A DNA stretch of 64,000 nt from Ruegeria sp. Ofav3-42 (lineage in GTDB: Bacteria; Pseudomonadota; Alphaproteobacteria; Rhodobacterales; Rhodobacteraceae). Of this stretch, positions 1 through 8,829 are shown one piece after another. Location: the NCBI RefSeq assembly GCF_022347725.1, contig NZ_JAKRGB010000019.1, positions 22,805 to 86,804 of the forward strand. The letters run 5' to 3'. The notes beneath the pieces were generated by a model. That model had not been told where the DNA came from and searched no databases. It saw nothing but the letters and a program-made list of their open reading frames with translations. Both the position numbers and the translations under genes were made by a program. The first letter of the stretch is position 1, and every line of letters starts with the position of its first letter.

Positions 1-764
1 ACGATGACCGGTGCCTTGCCCCCGAGCTCCAGATGCACATGTCGGATCTGGTTCGAGGCCGCCCGCATTGCCGCCATGCCGGTTGCTGGAGAGCCGGTGA
101 TTGAAATCCCTTCGATCCTTGGGGCGTTGATCAGGTTGTCTCCGATTGAGGCCCCTCGTCCATGGATCACGTTTAGAACGCCTTTGGGCAGGACATCCGC
201 AAGAAGTTCGGCCAGCCGTAGCGTAGCCAGCGGCGTGATCTCGGAGGGTTTCAGCACGATGGTGCATCCTGCGGCCAATGGGGCCGCGATCTTCCAGGCT
301 GCCATCATCAAGGGATAGTTCCAAGGCGCAATCGAAGCGACCGGGCCGATCGGATCCTTGCGGATCATCGAGGTGTGACCAGACACGAATTCGCCAGCCG
401 CCGATCCGGCCATCGTGCGTGCCGCCCCGGCCATAAACCGGAAAGTGTCGATGGTCAGTGGCATTTCCTCGTCACGGGCCATTGGCCACGGCTTGCCAAC
501 GTCCAGAGTTTCCAGTTCCGCCAGTTTTTCAATATTTTCTTCAATCACCTCGGCAATTGCCAAAAGATGACCTGCACGTTCAGCTGGTGTTGTAAGGCGA
601 TAGTTTTCAAAGGCTTCCTCCGCTGCGCGGGTCGCGGCTTCGATCTGGTCCACGGATGCCTCAGGGACTCGGGCAACTTCCTCACCGGTCGCGGGGTCCA
701 GCACCGGCAATGCCTCACCGCTTCCTTCGACCAACTCGCCGTTAATCAACATCTTCGTCTGCAT
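1..764 (-). CDS. aldehyde dehydrogenase, N-terminal 254 residues (runs off left edge)
   Basis: NAD(P)+-dependent aldehyde dehydrogenase; the 3' end lies outside the window, so the catalytic Cys cannot be seen. Visible family motifs are APWNYPL and KPSEITP of the cofactor-binding domain, a GSPATG glycine turn, and LELGGKAP near residue 247, which carries the general-base Glu. The start MQTKMLING is chosen because a GGGGG run sits just upstream on the minus strand. It is the last visible gene of the coupled operon, 11 bp after the BKACE gene. The sequence style resembles betaine-aldehyde or gamma-aminobutyraldehyde dehydrogenases. With choline sulfatase and a Rieske oxygenase in the operon, betaine aldehyde or a semialdehyde is a plausible substrate, but this is inference. 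Confidence 0.9.
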   Translation of the reverse strand, partial: MQTKMLINGELVEGSGEALPVLDPATGEEVARVPEASVDQIEAATRAAEEAFENYRLTTPAERAGHLLAIAEVIEENIEKLAELETLDVGKPWPMARDEEMPLTIDTFRFMAGAARTMAGSAAGEFVSGHTSMIRKDPIGPVASIAPWNYPLMMAAWKIAAPLAAGCTIVLKPSEITPLATLRLAELLADVLPKGVLNVIHGRGASIGDNLINAPRIEGISITGSPATGMAAMRAASNQIRHVHLELGGKAPVI

Positions 765-775
765 GCATACCCCCG

Positions 776-1705
776 TCAGAAAGCGGTCTTGTCGTTACCT
801 TTTAGGTCCAGCCGTTGCCGGGCCTCGTCAGGTGTCGCGACCGTCAGGCCAAGGTTTTCGATGATTGAGCGGATTTTGCGGACCTGATCCGCATTCGATT
901 TCGCCTTTTCACCCGGTCCAATGTACAGGCTGTCCTCTAACCCCACCCGCACGTTACCGCCAAGAATTGCTGCTTGAGTCGTGAAAGCCATTTGGTGACG
1001 GCCCGCCGCCAGAACCGACCATTCGTAACTGCCGCCAAAGAGTTTCTCGGCGATGGTGTGCATATGCATAAGGTTGTCGGGGTCTGCTCCGACGCCGCCC
1101 AGAATCCCAAACACCATCTGGATGAAAAAGGGCGGCTTGACCCAGCCCTGATCGACCACCCAGGCCAGGTTGTACAGGTGGCCAAGATCGTAGCATTCGA
1201 ACTCAAACTTGGTACCATGACCTTCACCCAGCTCTTTCATCGCAAATTCGATATCGGCGAAGGTGTTGCGGAAGATGAAATCCCGGGTCATGCCCAGAAA
1301 CTCGGGCTCCCACTCGTGTTTCCAATCCGAGTATTTTTGCATCATCGGGAAGATGCCGAAATTCATCGACCCCATGTTCATACTGGCCATTTCCGGGCTG
1401 GCACGCAGCGCAGCGCGCAGTCGGTCCTCTCGGGTCATACCCAGCCCGCCGCCTGTTGAGACATTCATGACGGCACCGGTTGCCTGTTTGATGCGCGGAA
1501 GGAACTGCATGAACAACTCCGGGTCGGCACCAGGTCGGCCATTTTCGGGGTTGCGAGCGTGCAAGTGGATGACTGAGGCCCCGGCCTCCACTGCACCAAT
1601 GCTGGCCTCGGTGATTTCGTTCGGCGTGATCGGCAGGTATTCGGACATGGTCGGTGTATGGATACCGCCAGTAGGGGCGCAGGTAATGATGACGGGCTTG
1701 CTCAT
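776..1705 (-). CDS. beta-keto acid cleavage enzyme (BKACE, DUF849 family)
   Basis: 309-residue DUF849 protein. The family condenses a beta-keto acid with acetyl-CoA, giving acetoacetate and a new acyl-CoA; known members act on 3-keto-5-aminohexanoate and on 3-dehydrocarnitine. Visible signatures are ITCAPTGGIHTPTMSEYLP at the N-terminus, the zinc-binding HLHAR motif near residue 45, the NVSTGGG strand and a FEFECYD segment. The start MSKPV is preferred to an upstream in-frame codon because its ATG overlaps the cupin stop as ATGA. Among characterised substrates, 3-dehydrocarnitine fits best with a quaternary-amine cluster and a CdhR-like regulator. The exact substrate is not readable from the sequence. 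Confidence 0.9.
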   Translation of the reverse strand: MSKPVIITCAPTGGIHTPTMSEYLPITPNEITEASIGAVEAGASVIHLHARNPENGRPGADPELFMQFLPRIKQATGAVMNVSTGGGLGMTREDRLRAALRASPEMASMNMGSMNFGIFPMMQKYSDWKHEWEPEFLGMTRDFIFRNTFADIEFAMKELGEGHGTKFEFECYDLGHLYNLAWVVDQGWVKPPFFIQMVFGILGGVGADPDNLMHMHTIAEKLFGGSYEWSVLAAGRHQMAFTTQAAILGGNVRVGLEDSLYIGPGEKAKSNADQVRKIRSIIENLGLTVATPDEARQRLDLKGNDKTAF

Positions 1706-2097
1706 GCAATTGCGCCCCACGCGCCGCGGGCGTCCTGATCGACGATCTCGATAACATCGCCCGGCCGGGCCACGGTGATATGAGAGAAATTGCTGTCAGC
1801 CGTTGCGCCGTGCCAGTGCGGGTGCCCGGCAGGGATGGTCACAACGTCTCCGGGCTCCATAATCTGTTCGCCATTCTCGTCGGCGATGATGCCTCGCCCA
1901 ACCGTCGCCATCAGGATCTGATCGACTTTGTGGATGTGCACGCGGTTGCGCTCGCCCGCGCCGAAGTTGACGATGTAGAGTTCGACATCTTTGGTTTCCG
2001 GCAGACCCGCAACCGGGGCAAAGGTAATATTGTCGCCGAGAAACAGATCGCCGGTCGCTGGCTTGGTGTTGGTTTGGGTCGATTTAATTACTTTCAT
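1702..2097 (-). CDS. small cupin-domain protein
   Basis: 131 residues forming a single cupin barrel. Cupin motif 1 is visible as the HIHKVDQILMA segment and motif 2 as PAGHPHWHGA, so a metal site formed by His residues is likely. A small metal-binding cupin inside a catabolic operon may be an isomerase, a dioxygenase-like enzyme or a ligand sensor; no specific reaction can be assigned. The start MKVIKST is fixed by an ATGA overlap with the stop of the upstream SDR, and its own stop overlaps the BKACE start in the same way. Translational coupling implies it belongs to the same pathway. Confidence 0.8.
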   Translation of the reverse strand: MKVIKSTQTNTKPATGDLFLGDNITFAPVAGLPETKDVELYIVNFGAGERNRVHIHKVDQILMATVGRGIIADENGEQIMEPGDVVTIPAGHPHWHGATADSNFSHITVARPGDVIEIVDQDARGAWGAIA

Positions 2098-2888
2098 AGC
2101 TTCATCTGCTGAACTTGCGCGCTCAGCCCTCCATCCAGAACCCATAGCTGTCCGCTGGCGTATCGCGCCTCGTCCGAAGCAAGCCAGTTGACAAGATTGG
2201 CGATGTCCTCCGGGGTGCCGTAGGTGCGCATCGGATGCACATCGCGCACAGCCTGTTGAAGTTGATCGATCGTTTTCCCCCCCGCACCTGATCCGTCGCC
2301 GGTGAAAAAGCTTTGCAGCATGGGCGTGTCGACATAACCAGGGCAAATCGCATTGACTCTGATGCCTTCAGGGCCGTGGTCACAGGCCATGGCCTTGGTC
2401 AAAGCGTGTACCGCGCCCTTGGTTGCGCAATAGGCGGCCAAACCGGGGTCGGCGATGAAACCGTCATAGCTGCCGAAGTTAATGATTGAGGCCGAAGTAC
2501 CAGACGACGCAGCCTTGCGCATAAGCGGCAGAGCATGTTTTGAGGTCAGGAACGAGCCGGTGACATTTACTGCAAAGGACAGGTTCCATTCCTCCAGTGA
2601 CGTCTCTTCGATGGTCTTTTCGATTTCGATCCCGGCGGCATTTACCAGAATGTTGAGCTGACCTGCTTCTGCCCTTACCTGTTCCATCGCCGCGACTGCA
2701 TCCGTTTCCTGCGTGACGTCCAGTTTCACGAAAGTGCTGCCATCATCGTCATGAGCCGCCAAAGACCCCTCGGGCGTAAGGTCCGCCGCATAGACCCGCG
2801 CACCTTCGCGCAGGAAACGCGCTACAATGGCGCGTCCGATCCCACCGCGACCACCTGTAACCAGCGCCGTTTTGCCTTCCAGCATCAT
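2094..2888 (-). CDS. short-chain dehydrogenase/reductase (SDR)
   Basis: 264-residue classical SDR that oxidises or reduces a hydroxyl/keto substrate with NAD(P)(H). The Rossmann motif GGRGGIGRAI is near residue 12, the VNAAG strand near residue 86, and the catalytic YCATK (Tyr and Lys) near residue 160, followed by the usual NAICPGYVDTPM. An acidic residue after beta-2 (AADLTPEG) suggests NAD preference. The start is the first of two adjacent ATG codons, overlapping the sulfatase stop by 4 bp. Just ahead of a BKACE gene, an obvious role is oxidation of a beta-hydroxy acid to the beta-keto acid that BKACE cleaves. Carnitine would fit, although known carnitine dehydrogenases belong to another family. 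That step is inference. Confidence 0.9.
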   Translation of the reverse strand: MMLEGKTALVTGGRGGIGRAIVARFLREGARVYAADLTPEGSLAAHDDDGSTFVKLDVTQETDAVAAMEQVRAEAGQLNILVNAAGIEIEKTIEETSLEEWNLSFAVNVTGSFLTSKHALPLMRKAASSGTSASIINFGSYDGFIADPGLAAYCATKGAVHALTKAMACDHGPEGIRVNAICPGYVDTPMLQSFFTGDGSGAGGKTIDQLQQAVRDVHPMRTYGTPEDIANLVNWLASDEARYASGQLWVLDGGLSAQVQQMKL

Positions 2889-4420
2889 TCGTTGTTCTCC
2901 TTCAACGGCGGATAGCGATAGCGAGAGGCCGCGACCGTCCAGTCCATGTGATTGCGCACGAATTCCTGCGAAGCGTCGCGCGGCGGGTTGTAGTCCCATG
3001 CCTCGCCAGCACCCGCCTCCATCGCGGTATGCAAGGTCCGACGAGATTTCTGCGTTGCGATCACGTCGGCGCGGAGCATTTCGCTGTCCCACCGCTTCGC
3101 GACTTCGGCAGCAAACGCAGCGGCCTGATCAGCATAAGCCGGATCGCTTGCGACATTGACTTTTTCCAGCGGATCAGCGGCCAGATCGTACAGTTGCGGC
3201 GGATCGGGATCGCAGTGGATGTATTTCAGCGACCCGCGTCGGATCATGAACACTGGGTACGGCGTCATCTCGGCGCAGTATTCGCCGATGGCTTCGTCCG
3301 CAGGGTCATGCTCTCCACGCGCCAGTGGCATCAGGGAACGTCCGTCGACCGGCTCGCCATACAAATCAGCCGTGCCACCGGCGATTTCAACAAAGGTCGG
3401 CAACAGATCGAGCAGCGAACAGGCGTTGGAAACAGCGCCCTGAACAACACCCGGACCCGCCATGATCAAAGGCACGCGGGCCGAGTGTTCGAAAAAATTC
3501 ATTTTATACCACAGACCCCGCTCGCCCAGCATGTCCCCGTGGTCTGCGGTGACTACGAAGATGGTGTTGTCCAGTTCTCCGATATCTTCCAACGCTTTAA
3601 CCATCGCGCCGACTTTGCTGTCGAAATAGCTGACATTGGCCAGATAGGCGCGGCGGGCGCGAAGGACTTCTTTATCCGTCAAAGGCACATAACTCGCCTC
3701 AATCCCGTCCATCACCCGACGCGAGAACGGATCCTGTTCCTCTGGCGTCAAGGTAAACTCCGGCATAGGGATGTCCGCATCCGAATAGAGGCTCCACCAC
3801 TCGGGCTTCGCTACGTAGGGATCATGAGGATGAATGAAACTGGCCACCAGACAGAAGGGAGCACCATCCCCACCGGCCCGGTCCCGTCCCCGGTCGATCA
3901 GCCATCGACGGGCGGCGAACTCGACTTCGTCGTCGTAATCGGTTTGGAAAGTTGCGACAGCCGCGCCGCTTTCCTTGACCGTCTGCATGTTGTGATACCA
4001 CTTGTCGATCCGCTCATCCGGCGCTTCCCAGTCCGGAGTCCATGCGAAATCGGCAGGGTAAATGTCGGTTGTCACGCGATCCTGAAACCCGTGTTTCTGA
4101 TCCGGACCAACGAAATGCATCTTACCAGAAAGGCAGGTCTTGTACCCAAGCGCCTTTAGGTAATGCGCGAAAGTCGGGACCGAGGCCCGGAACTCGCTTG
4201 CATTGTCATAGGCGGCAATCCGGCTGATCAATTGCCCGGACATGAAGGCAAAACGCGACGGGGCGCAGAGCGGCGAGTTACAATAGGCCGCGTCAAACCG
4301 CATGCCGCGTGCCGCCAACGCATCAATGCTCGGCGTCCTCACCGTAGGGTGGCCATAGGCACCACAAAAATGTGGTGCAAGCTGGTCGGCCATGACCACA
4401 ACGATGTTGGGCCGTGTCAC
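2885..4420 (-). CDS. betC: choline sulfatase
   Basis: 511-residue type I sulfatase that hydrolyses choline-O-sulfate to choline and sulfate. The formylglycine motif CAPSR has its Cys at residue 52, the N-terminal metal ligand is in VVMADQ (D12), and the second metal site is TADHGDMLGERG near residue 295. The segment SGKMHFVGPDQKHGF and the C-terminal tail with WDYNPPRDASQ and VRNHMD are typical of BetC rather than of general arylsulfatases, and the length agrees. It has no signal peptide, so it acts in the cytosol. It overlaps the Rieske gene by 4 bp upstream and the SDR by 4 bp downstream. The usual betA, betB and betI partners are not in view; the neighbouring enzymes differ from the classic bet operon. 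Confidence 0.85.
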   Translation of the reverse strand: MTRPNIVVVMADQLAPHFCGAYGHPTVRTPSIDALAARGMRFDAAYCNSPLCAPSRFAFMSGQLISRIAAYDNASEFRASVPTFAHYLKALGYKTCLSGKMHFVGPDQKHGFQDRVTTDIYPADFAWTPDWEAPDERIDKWYHNMQTVKESGAAVATFQTDYDDEVEFAARRWLIDRGRDRAGGDGAPFCLVASFIHPHDPYVAKPEWWSLYSDADIPMPEFTLTPEEQDPFSRRVMDGIEASYVPLTDKEVLRARRAYLANVSYFDSKVGAMVKALEDIGELDNTIFVVTADHGDMLGERGLWYKMNFFEHSARVPLIMAGPGVVQGAVSNACSLLDLLPTFVEIAGGTADLYGEPVDGRSLMPLARGEHDPADEAIGEYCAEMTPYPVFMIRRGSLKYIHCDPDPPQLYDLAADPLEKVNVASDPAYADQAAAFAAEVAKRWDSEMLRADVIATQKSRRTLHTAMEAGAGEAWDYNPPRDASQEFVRNHMDWTVAASRYRYPPLKENNE

Positions 4421-5556
4421 GGGGCGGCCTTTGCGTAAGCGTCCAAAACCAAACCGTGGAAGTGATGAACCGCATGTTCGGATTTGCCCGATCCGTTCGG
4501 GTCATGCACGATCCGGCCTTGAGTGAATGCGGGTGTGCTCATACCGCGTTGCACACTTTCGACGATGTCGATGTCTTCACGTTGCAGGACCTCGTCAAGA
4601 TAGCGAATGGCCTCTAGCTCTGCCTCATCCGGTTCCGGCGTCTCAAGAAAGAAATCGTAGGTTTCAAGCGTCCGGTCCGGGCCAATCGGGATGATGTTCA
4701 GGACGATCATCGATGATCGGCCGGGGTAGCGCATAAGACATGTCGTGGGCCACAGCCACCAGACCGCATGGGTGCGAACGGTCGCATTGGACACGTCATA
4801 GGCTGTGTTCCCAACTTTGCCTGCTTCGGCCATATGGCTGGAATAGATACCGTAGGTGGTCACCTTGTAGGTGTCCATATCCACCAGATCGCAGAAATCC
4901 TTATGTGCAGTCGGGCAGTGGTAGCACTCAAGGAAGTTGTCAACGACATTCTTCCAGTTCGACTTAATGTCGTAAGTCAGACGATGACCAAAGGTCAGTT
5001 GCTCGATATCCGGTGCCCAGTGGCAAATTTCGGTTTCCAGATTGCCGGAAACTTCGCGCAACGGGGCCGCCAAAGGGTCGAGATTTACATAGATGAAGCC
5101 CGCGAATTCCTCGACCTGCACCTGATCGAGACAGATGTCCTTGGTGTTGAAGCCGGTGAGGTTTTCGGTTTCCGGTGCGCGCACCAATTGCCCGTCCAAC
5201 TTGTAAACCCAGGCGTGATAAGGGCACATGATGCGCGTCGTTTCACCCTCACCCGAAAGCAGGTGATGCGCGCGATGTTTGCAGACATTATAAAAAGCAC
5301 GCAGCGTGCCCTCACGGTCGCGAACGACCGCGATTGGGCGACCCGCAACTTCGATGGTTACATAAGAACCGGGCGTCCGAAGTTTTTCGACGTGACACAC
5401 CCATTGCCATGTCTTGGCAAGAACCTCATTCTGATCAACCTGATACCACGCGGGGTCTACATAGGCTTCGGCTTTCAGAGAATTCGTATTGAAAGGGTCC
5501 GGGCTGAAACCATCGGATATCCGTTCGAATTGGTCTTTGGACGGCAGCTCGCTCAT
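4417..5556 (-). CDS. Rieske non-heme iron oxygenase, alpha subunit (quaternary-amine type)
   Basis: 379-residue Rieske oxygenase. The [2Fe-2S] ligands are in CKHRAHHL and CPYHAW, and the mononuclear iron site is in the NFLECYHCPTAH segment, with an acidic C-terminal ligand region around LDEVLQREDID. The ECYHC form is shared by glycine-betaine, carnitine and choline monooxygenases. The ATG at 5556 is chosen over an in-frame GTG at 5568 because GTGGAG lies about 7 bases upstream of the ATG and would be its Shine-Dalgarno. It is the first gene of the coupled operon. No reductase partner is visible; it may lie beyond the left edge or elsewhere. Substrate candidates are choline, carnitine or a betaine. 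Confidence 0.88.
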   Translation of the reverse strand: MSELPSKDQFERISDGFSPDPFNTNSLKAEAYVDPAWYQVDQNEVLAKTWQWVCHVEKLRTPGSYVTIEVAGRPIAVVRDREGTLRAFYNVCKHRAHHLLSGEGETTRIMCPYHAWVYKLDGQLVRAPETENLTGFNTKDICLDQVQVEEFAGFIYVNLDPLAAPLREVSGNLETEICHWAPDIEQLTFGHRLTYDIKSNWKNVVDNFLECYHCPTAHKDFCDLVDMDTYKVTTYGIYSSHMAEAGKVGNTAYDVSNATVRTHAVWWLWPTTCLMRYPGRSSMIVLNIIPIGPDRTLETYDFFLETPEPDEAELEAIRYLDEVLQREDIDIVESVQRGMSTPAFTQGRIVHDPNGSGKSEHAVHHFHGLVLDAYAKAAP

Positions 5557-5642
5557 CGGAAACTCCACAACTCGGGGTCAGGTAACAACCCGTTGGCTGG
5601 CTAATGGAGTGTATGATCTGTCGAATCCGGCCTGGCATCATA

Positions 5643-5673
5643 ACTTTTTTCGACCTCGATTCGACTTTTTTCG
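5643..5673 (-). promoter_or_regulatory. candidate AraC-type operator: 10-bp direct repeat spaced 21 bp
   Basis: The 10-mer ACTTTTTTCG occurs at 5643-5652 and again at 5664-5673, exactly 21 bp apart (two helical turns). It lies in the 137-bp gap between the regulator gene and the Rieske start, about 87-117 bp upstream of that start. AraC-family proteins commonly bind direct repeats with this spacing, and the gene next to it encodes one. Binding by that regulator is inferred. Confidence 0.5.
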
Positions 5674-5693
5674 CCAATCAGCAAAAGCGTGCG

Positions 5694-6710
5694 TCACCCT
5701 GCGGGTTTCCGATGCATTGGCCATGCCCGAAACTCAAAAGGAACGCGGCCTTCCACCCTGTCGCGACTTGGCGGCAACCCGAACCGTTCTTTGTAGGCCC
5801 GGCTGAAATGCACCTGACTAGCAAACCCAGACGCCATTGCGACCTCGGCAATCGGCAGCTCGGTCTGCGTGACCAGACCACGCGCCCGATCCAAACGGAT
5901 GTCCCGGTAATAGAGTGCGGGAGTTTTCTTGATGTAAGTTGCAAAGAGGCGATCCAGTTGCCGATGTGATATTCCGGCTTTTCTGCAGATCTCCGGCACT
6001 GGCATCGGATCTTCCAGATTGGCTTCCATCACCTGAATGGCAGCCCTCAACTTGGCAGGTACCGTCGCGCCTAATGGCTCGCTCCCTTCCGGCTGTTGCA
6101 TGTCGGACGGTCCTCTGAGGCGATCGTGAAAGATGTACCGGGCCGCGGCGTTCGCTAAGGCACTGCCGTAGATCCCCTGCAAAACCTGCAATCCGAAATC
6201 CACAGAGGCGCTGCCGCCACAACATGTGATCCGGTTGCCATCCAGCACAAACAAATTCTCGACGACATCGATATCCGGGTAAAGTTCCTGAAACGCGTCA
6301 ATGTGTTCATAATGGACCGTCGCCCGCCGCCCGCTTAGAAGCCCGGCCTGCGCAAGGATAAATGCACCCGTATCCAGCGACCCCAGCGTGGTACCGGCGC
6401 GCGCCCAATGTCGCAGTGCATTTCCCGTTTTTGCCGTCAGGTGTTTCTCGGGCGTCCAGCTTGTGGAAACGACAACAATATCCGCCGCTGCAGCGGCAAT
6501 TTCACCAAGAGCAACAGTATTGACTTCCGCCCCGTTGCTGGCGACGCAAAAGCCGCCCGTCTCGGACACGAATTCCCATGAGAAATAGGGGCGGCCATCC
6601 AAATAGTTGGCGGCACGAAACGGGTCGATAAACCCCATTGTCGCGGCCAGATTGAAACTTGGGGCAATCACCACGAAAACCCGGGTAACTGCCCTTGAGC
6701 TATTTACCAT
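5694..6710 (-). CDS. GlxA/GbdR-type transcriptional regulator (DJ-1/PfpI domain plus AraC HTH)
   Basis: 338 residues. The N-terminal half (about 10-190) is a class I glutamine amidotransferase-like (DJ-1/PfpI) sensor with the strands VFVVIAPSFNLAATMGF and GSLDTGAFILAQAGLL. The C-terminal half (about 225-325) is an AraC DNA-binding domain with two helix-turn-helix units, including the VPEICRKAGISHRQLDRLF and IAEVAMASGFASQVHFSRAY segments. This architecture is that of GbdR and CdhR, activators of glycine-betaine and carnitine catabolism. It lies upstream of, and in the same direction as, the catabolic operon with a 137-bp gap, so it is most likely that operon's activator, sensing a quaternary amine. 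The identity of the inducer is inference. Confidence 0.88.
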   Translation of the reverse strand: MVNSSRAVTRVFVVIAPSFNLAATMGFIDPFRAANYLDGRPYFSWEFVSETGGFCVASNGAEVNTVALGEIAAAAADIVVVSTSWTPEKHLTAKTGNALRHWARAGTTLGSLDTGAFILAQAGLLSGRRATVHYEHIDAFQELYPDIDVVENLFVLDGNRITCCGGSASVDFGLQVLQGIYGSALANAAARYIFHDRLRGPSDMQQPEGSEPLGATVPAKLRAAIQVMEANLEDPMPVPEICRKAGISHRQLDRLFATYIKKTPALYYRDIRLDRARGLVTQTELPIAEVAMASGFASQVHFSRAYKERFGLPPSRDRVEGRVPFEFRAWPMHRKPAG

Positions 6711-7089
6711 GTGGCATCCGCCTCATTTGCGCTACCTTAGCGTCAAGAAAATAACTTTTGCATTCATCGCGCAAGTCAGATGCTAGAATCCGGACTTCGA
6801 CTGAATCTTAGTCATCAAGCTGTACAAGCGGACGATTGCCTGTTGCGAAGCGAAATGGACGGCGATGGCATGGTCAAACGAAAACTGGATTATCGACAAA
6901 ATTCCGCCCTTCCTGTATCTCATTATAGTGGTTGGGAAAAACGGGCTGAATCCATTATCCAATCTTCCGGTAGGCGGCTTATGGACAATCCGGTACGATG
7001 TGCATTCCCACTCCTGGGACAACCGTTTAGGATGCGCCGCGAAGTAACCCCATCCGAGCCCAGAGTGGCAAAACCGAGAGTCTTCGTTC
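6711..7089. other. intergenic region between divergent regulator and secretion genes
   Basis: About 380 bp with no supported gene. The short open frames here lack family resemblance and overlap one another on both strands. The region should contain the promoter of the AraC-type regulator (leftward) and of the type I secretion ABC gene (rightward). I could not identify a convincing sigma-70 promoter by eye. Confidence 0.4.
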
Positions 7090-8829
7090 GTGAAAATTGA
7101 CAATCCCATGGCCACACAGCCACGACATGAAATGCAAACTGCACGCAATCAGGGTATCACATTCCTGGCGTTGGCATTTCTGTTCAGTATCTTCGTCAAC
7201 TTGTTGATGCTGACCGGGCCGTTGTTCATGTTGCAGGTCTACGACCGTGTACTCGGGTCCCGTGCGGTTGAAACCCTGGCGGCACTGTTCCTGCTGGTTG
7301 CGTTGTTGTACGGTCTAATGGCGATGCTCGATTTTGCGCGAGGTCGGATCGTGGCGCGTTTTGGCGCCCGGTTTCAGTCTCAATTGGACGAGCGCGTGTT
7401 TGACGCAACCCTGCGGCAGTCGCTGCATCCACGTGCGCGCGCCGCTCCGGCAATGGCGTTGCGCAATCTGGAGTCTATTCAAAAACTGTGTTCGTCACCG
7501 GTTCTTCTGGCCGTTATGGACATCCCTTGGACGCCGATTTTTATAGCGGCGATCTTTCTGTTTCATCCTCTTTTGGGCTGGCTGGCCGTCGGTGGCGGCT
7601 CTCTTTTGATCGTCATTGCCCTGTTGAACCAGGCGCTTACCCGACGCAAAGTCGCCATGGCGCAATCCGCTTCGGCCAACGCCAATATTTTTTCCGAGCA
7701 TGCAAGACAGGCGGCTGAAGTTGTGCGCTCGCAAGGCATGCAAGAGGACATTACCCGACGGTGGCAACGGCAGCGCACTAGTGCTCTGCATCAGACGATC
7801 GCGGCCAGCGACTGGACCGGTAGCTTTTCGTCCGTCACCAAGTCGCTGCGGTTATTCTTGCAATCCGCGATGTTGGCGCTTGGCGCGTTGTTGGTTCTGC
7901 GCAATGAACTGACGCCCGGGGCAATGATCGCAGGGTCAATCCTGTTGGGTCGCGCATTGGCACCCGTCGAGCAGGTTGTGGGGCAATGGGCGGTTGTCGA
8001 GCAGGCTCGAACCGCTTGGAGATCGCTGAACCAGTTTCTGGATGCCACCCCACCCGAAACACCGCGCACCAAGCTGCCGGTGCCCAAATCTCGGCTGACA
8101 GCGAAAGGATTGACCGTCGTTCCACCCGGCGCGGACGCCCCGACTTTGCGCAATGTCTCACTTACTCTAGAGCCTGGGCGGGCGCTTGGCGTGATTGGCA
8201 AAAGCGGTTCGGGTAAATCAACGCTGGCCAAGGCGCTTTTGGGTATATGGCGGCCCGCAACCGGGGAAATTCGCTTGGGCGGCGCGACTCTGGATCAGTA
8301 TGATCCAACCGATCTGGGCCAGCACATTGGATATCTGCCGCAGGAAGTCACTTTGTTCAACGGCACGGTTGCGGAAAACATTGCACGCATGTCCGAGAAC
8401 CCGGACCCTGAGGCTGTTGTCGAAGCAGCCAAGAAAGCCAACGCACACGAGCTGATCCTGACTTTGGAAAAAGGGTACGACACCATTCTGGAAGGCAATG
8501 ACAGTCAGCTGTCAGGCGGACAGAAACAACGGATTGCCCTGTCGCGAGCCCTGTACGGAGACCCGGTTCTTTTGATTTTGGATGAGCCGAACTCGGCCCT
8601 GGATGCCGACGGAACAGAGGCGCTGAACGCTGCCATTCGTGGGCTAAAGGCTGCGGGAAAGTCCGCAATCATCATGACCCACCGGCCTCAGGCAATCTCG
8701 GAATGTGACGATCTTGCGGTCGTCGAACGCGGACAAGTGGTGAAAGCCGGGCCGCGGGATGAGGTTCTGGGGGCGGTTGTTCAAAACGCGGGATCGATCA
8801 AGCGCAACCTCACTAAGGCTGGAAACTAA
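7090..8829 (+). CDS. type I secretion ABC transporter, PrtD type (permease/ATPase)
   Basis: 579-residue half-transporter that would export an RTX-type protein across both membranes with an HlyD adaptor and a TolC pore. The N-terminal membrane domain starts with FLFSIFVNLLMLTGPLFMLQ and YDRVLGS, typical of PrtD/AprD. The ATPase has Walker A GKSGSGKST, signature LSGGQKQR, Walker B LLILDEP and the switch His in MTHRP. There is no C39 peptidase-like domain, unlike the second ABC protein at 18466. The first in-frame start is GTG at 7090; an ATG at 7108 is an alternative and neither has a strong Shine-Dalgarno. The adaptor gene follows with a TAATG overlap. No outer-membrane factor is encoded with it; TolC at 17117 may serve both systems. 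Confidence 0.92.
   Translation: MKIDNPMATQPRHEMQTARNQGITFLALAFLFSIFVNLLMLTGPLFMLQVYDRVLGSRAVETLAALFLLVALLYGLMAMLDFARGRIVARFGARFQSQLDERVFDATLRQSLHPRARAAPAMALRNLESIQKLCSSPVLLAVMDIPWTPIFIAAIFLFHPLLGWLAVGGGSLLIVIALLNQALTRRKVAMAQSASANANIFSEHARQAAEVVRSQGMQEDITRRWQRQRTSALHQTIAASDWTGSFSSVTKSLRLFLQSAMLALGALLVLRNELTPGAMIAGSILLGRALAPVEQVVGQWAVVEQARTAWRSLNQFLDATPPETPRTKLPVPKSRLTAKGLTVVPPGADAPTLRNVSLTLEPGRALGVIGKSGSGKSTLAKALLGIWRPATGEIRLGGATLDQYDPTDLGQHIGYLPQEVTLFNGTVAENIARMSENPDPEAVVEAAKKANAHELILTLEKGYDTILEGNDSQLSGGQKQRIALSRALYGDPVLLILDEPNSALDADGTEALNAAIRGLKAAGKSAIIMTHRPQAISECDDLAVVERGQVVKAGPRDEVLGAVVQNAGSIKRNLTKAGN

Noticed and set aside
2948..4159. 403-codon plus-strand open frame opposite the choline sulfatase
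   Set aside because: It is antisense to a clear sulfatase, has no family motifs and lacks a ribosome site. It is a by-product of GC-rich codon use.
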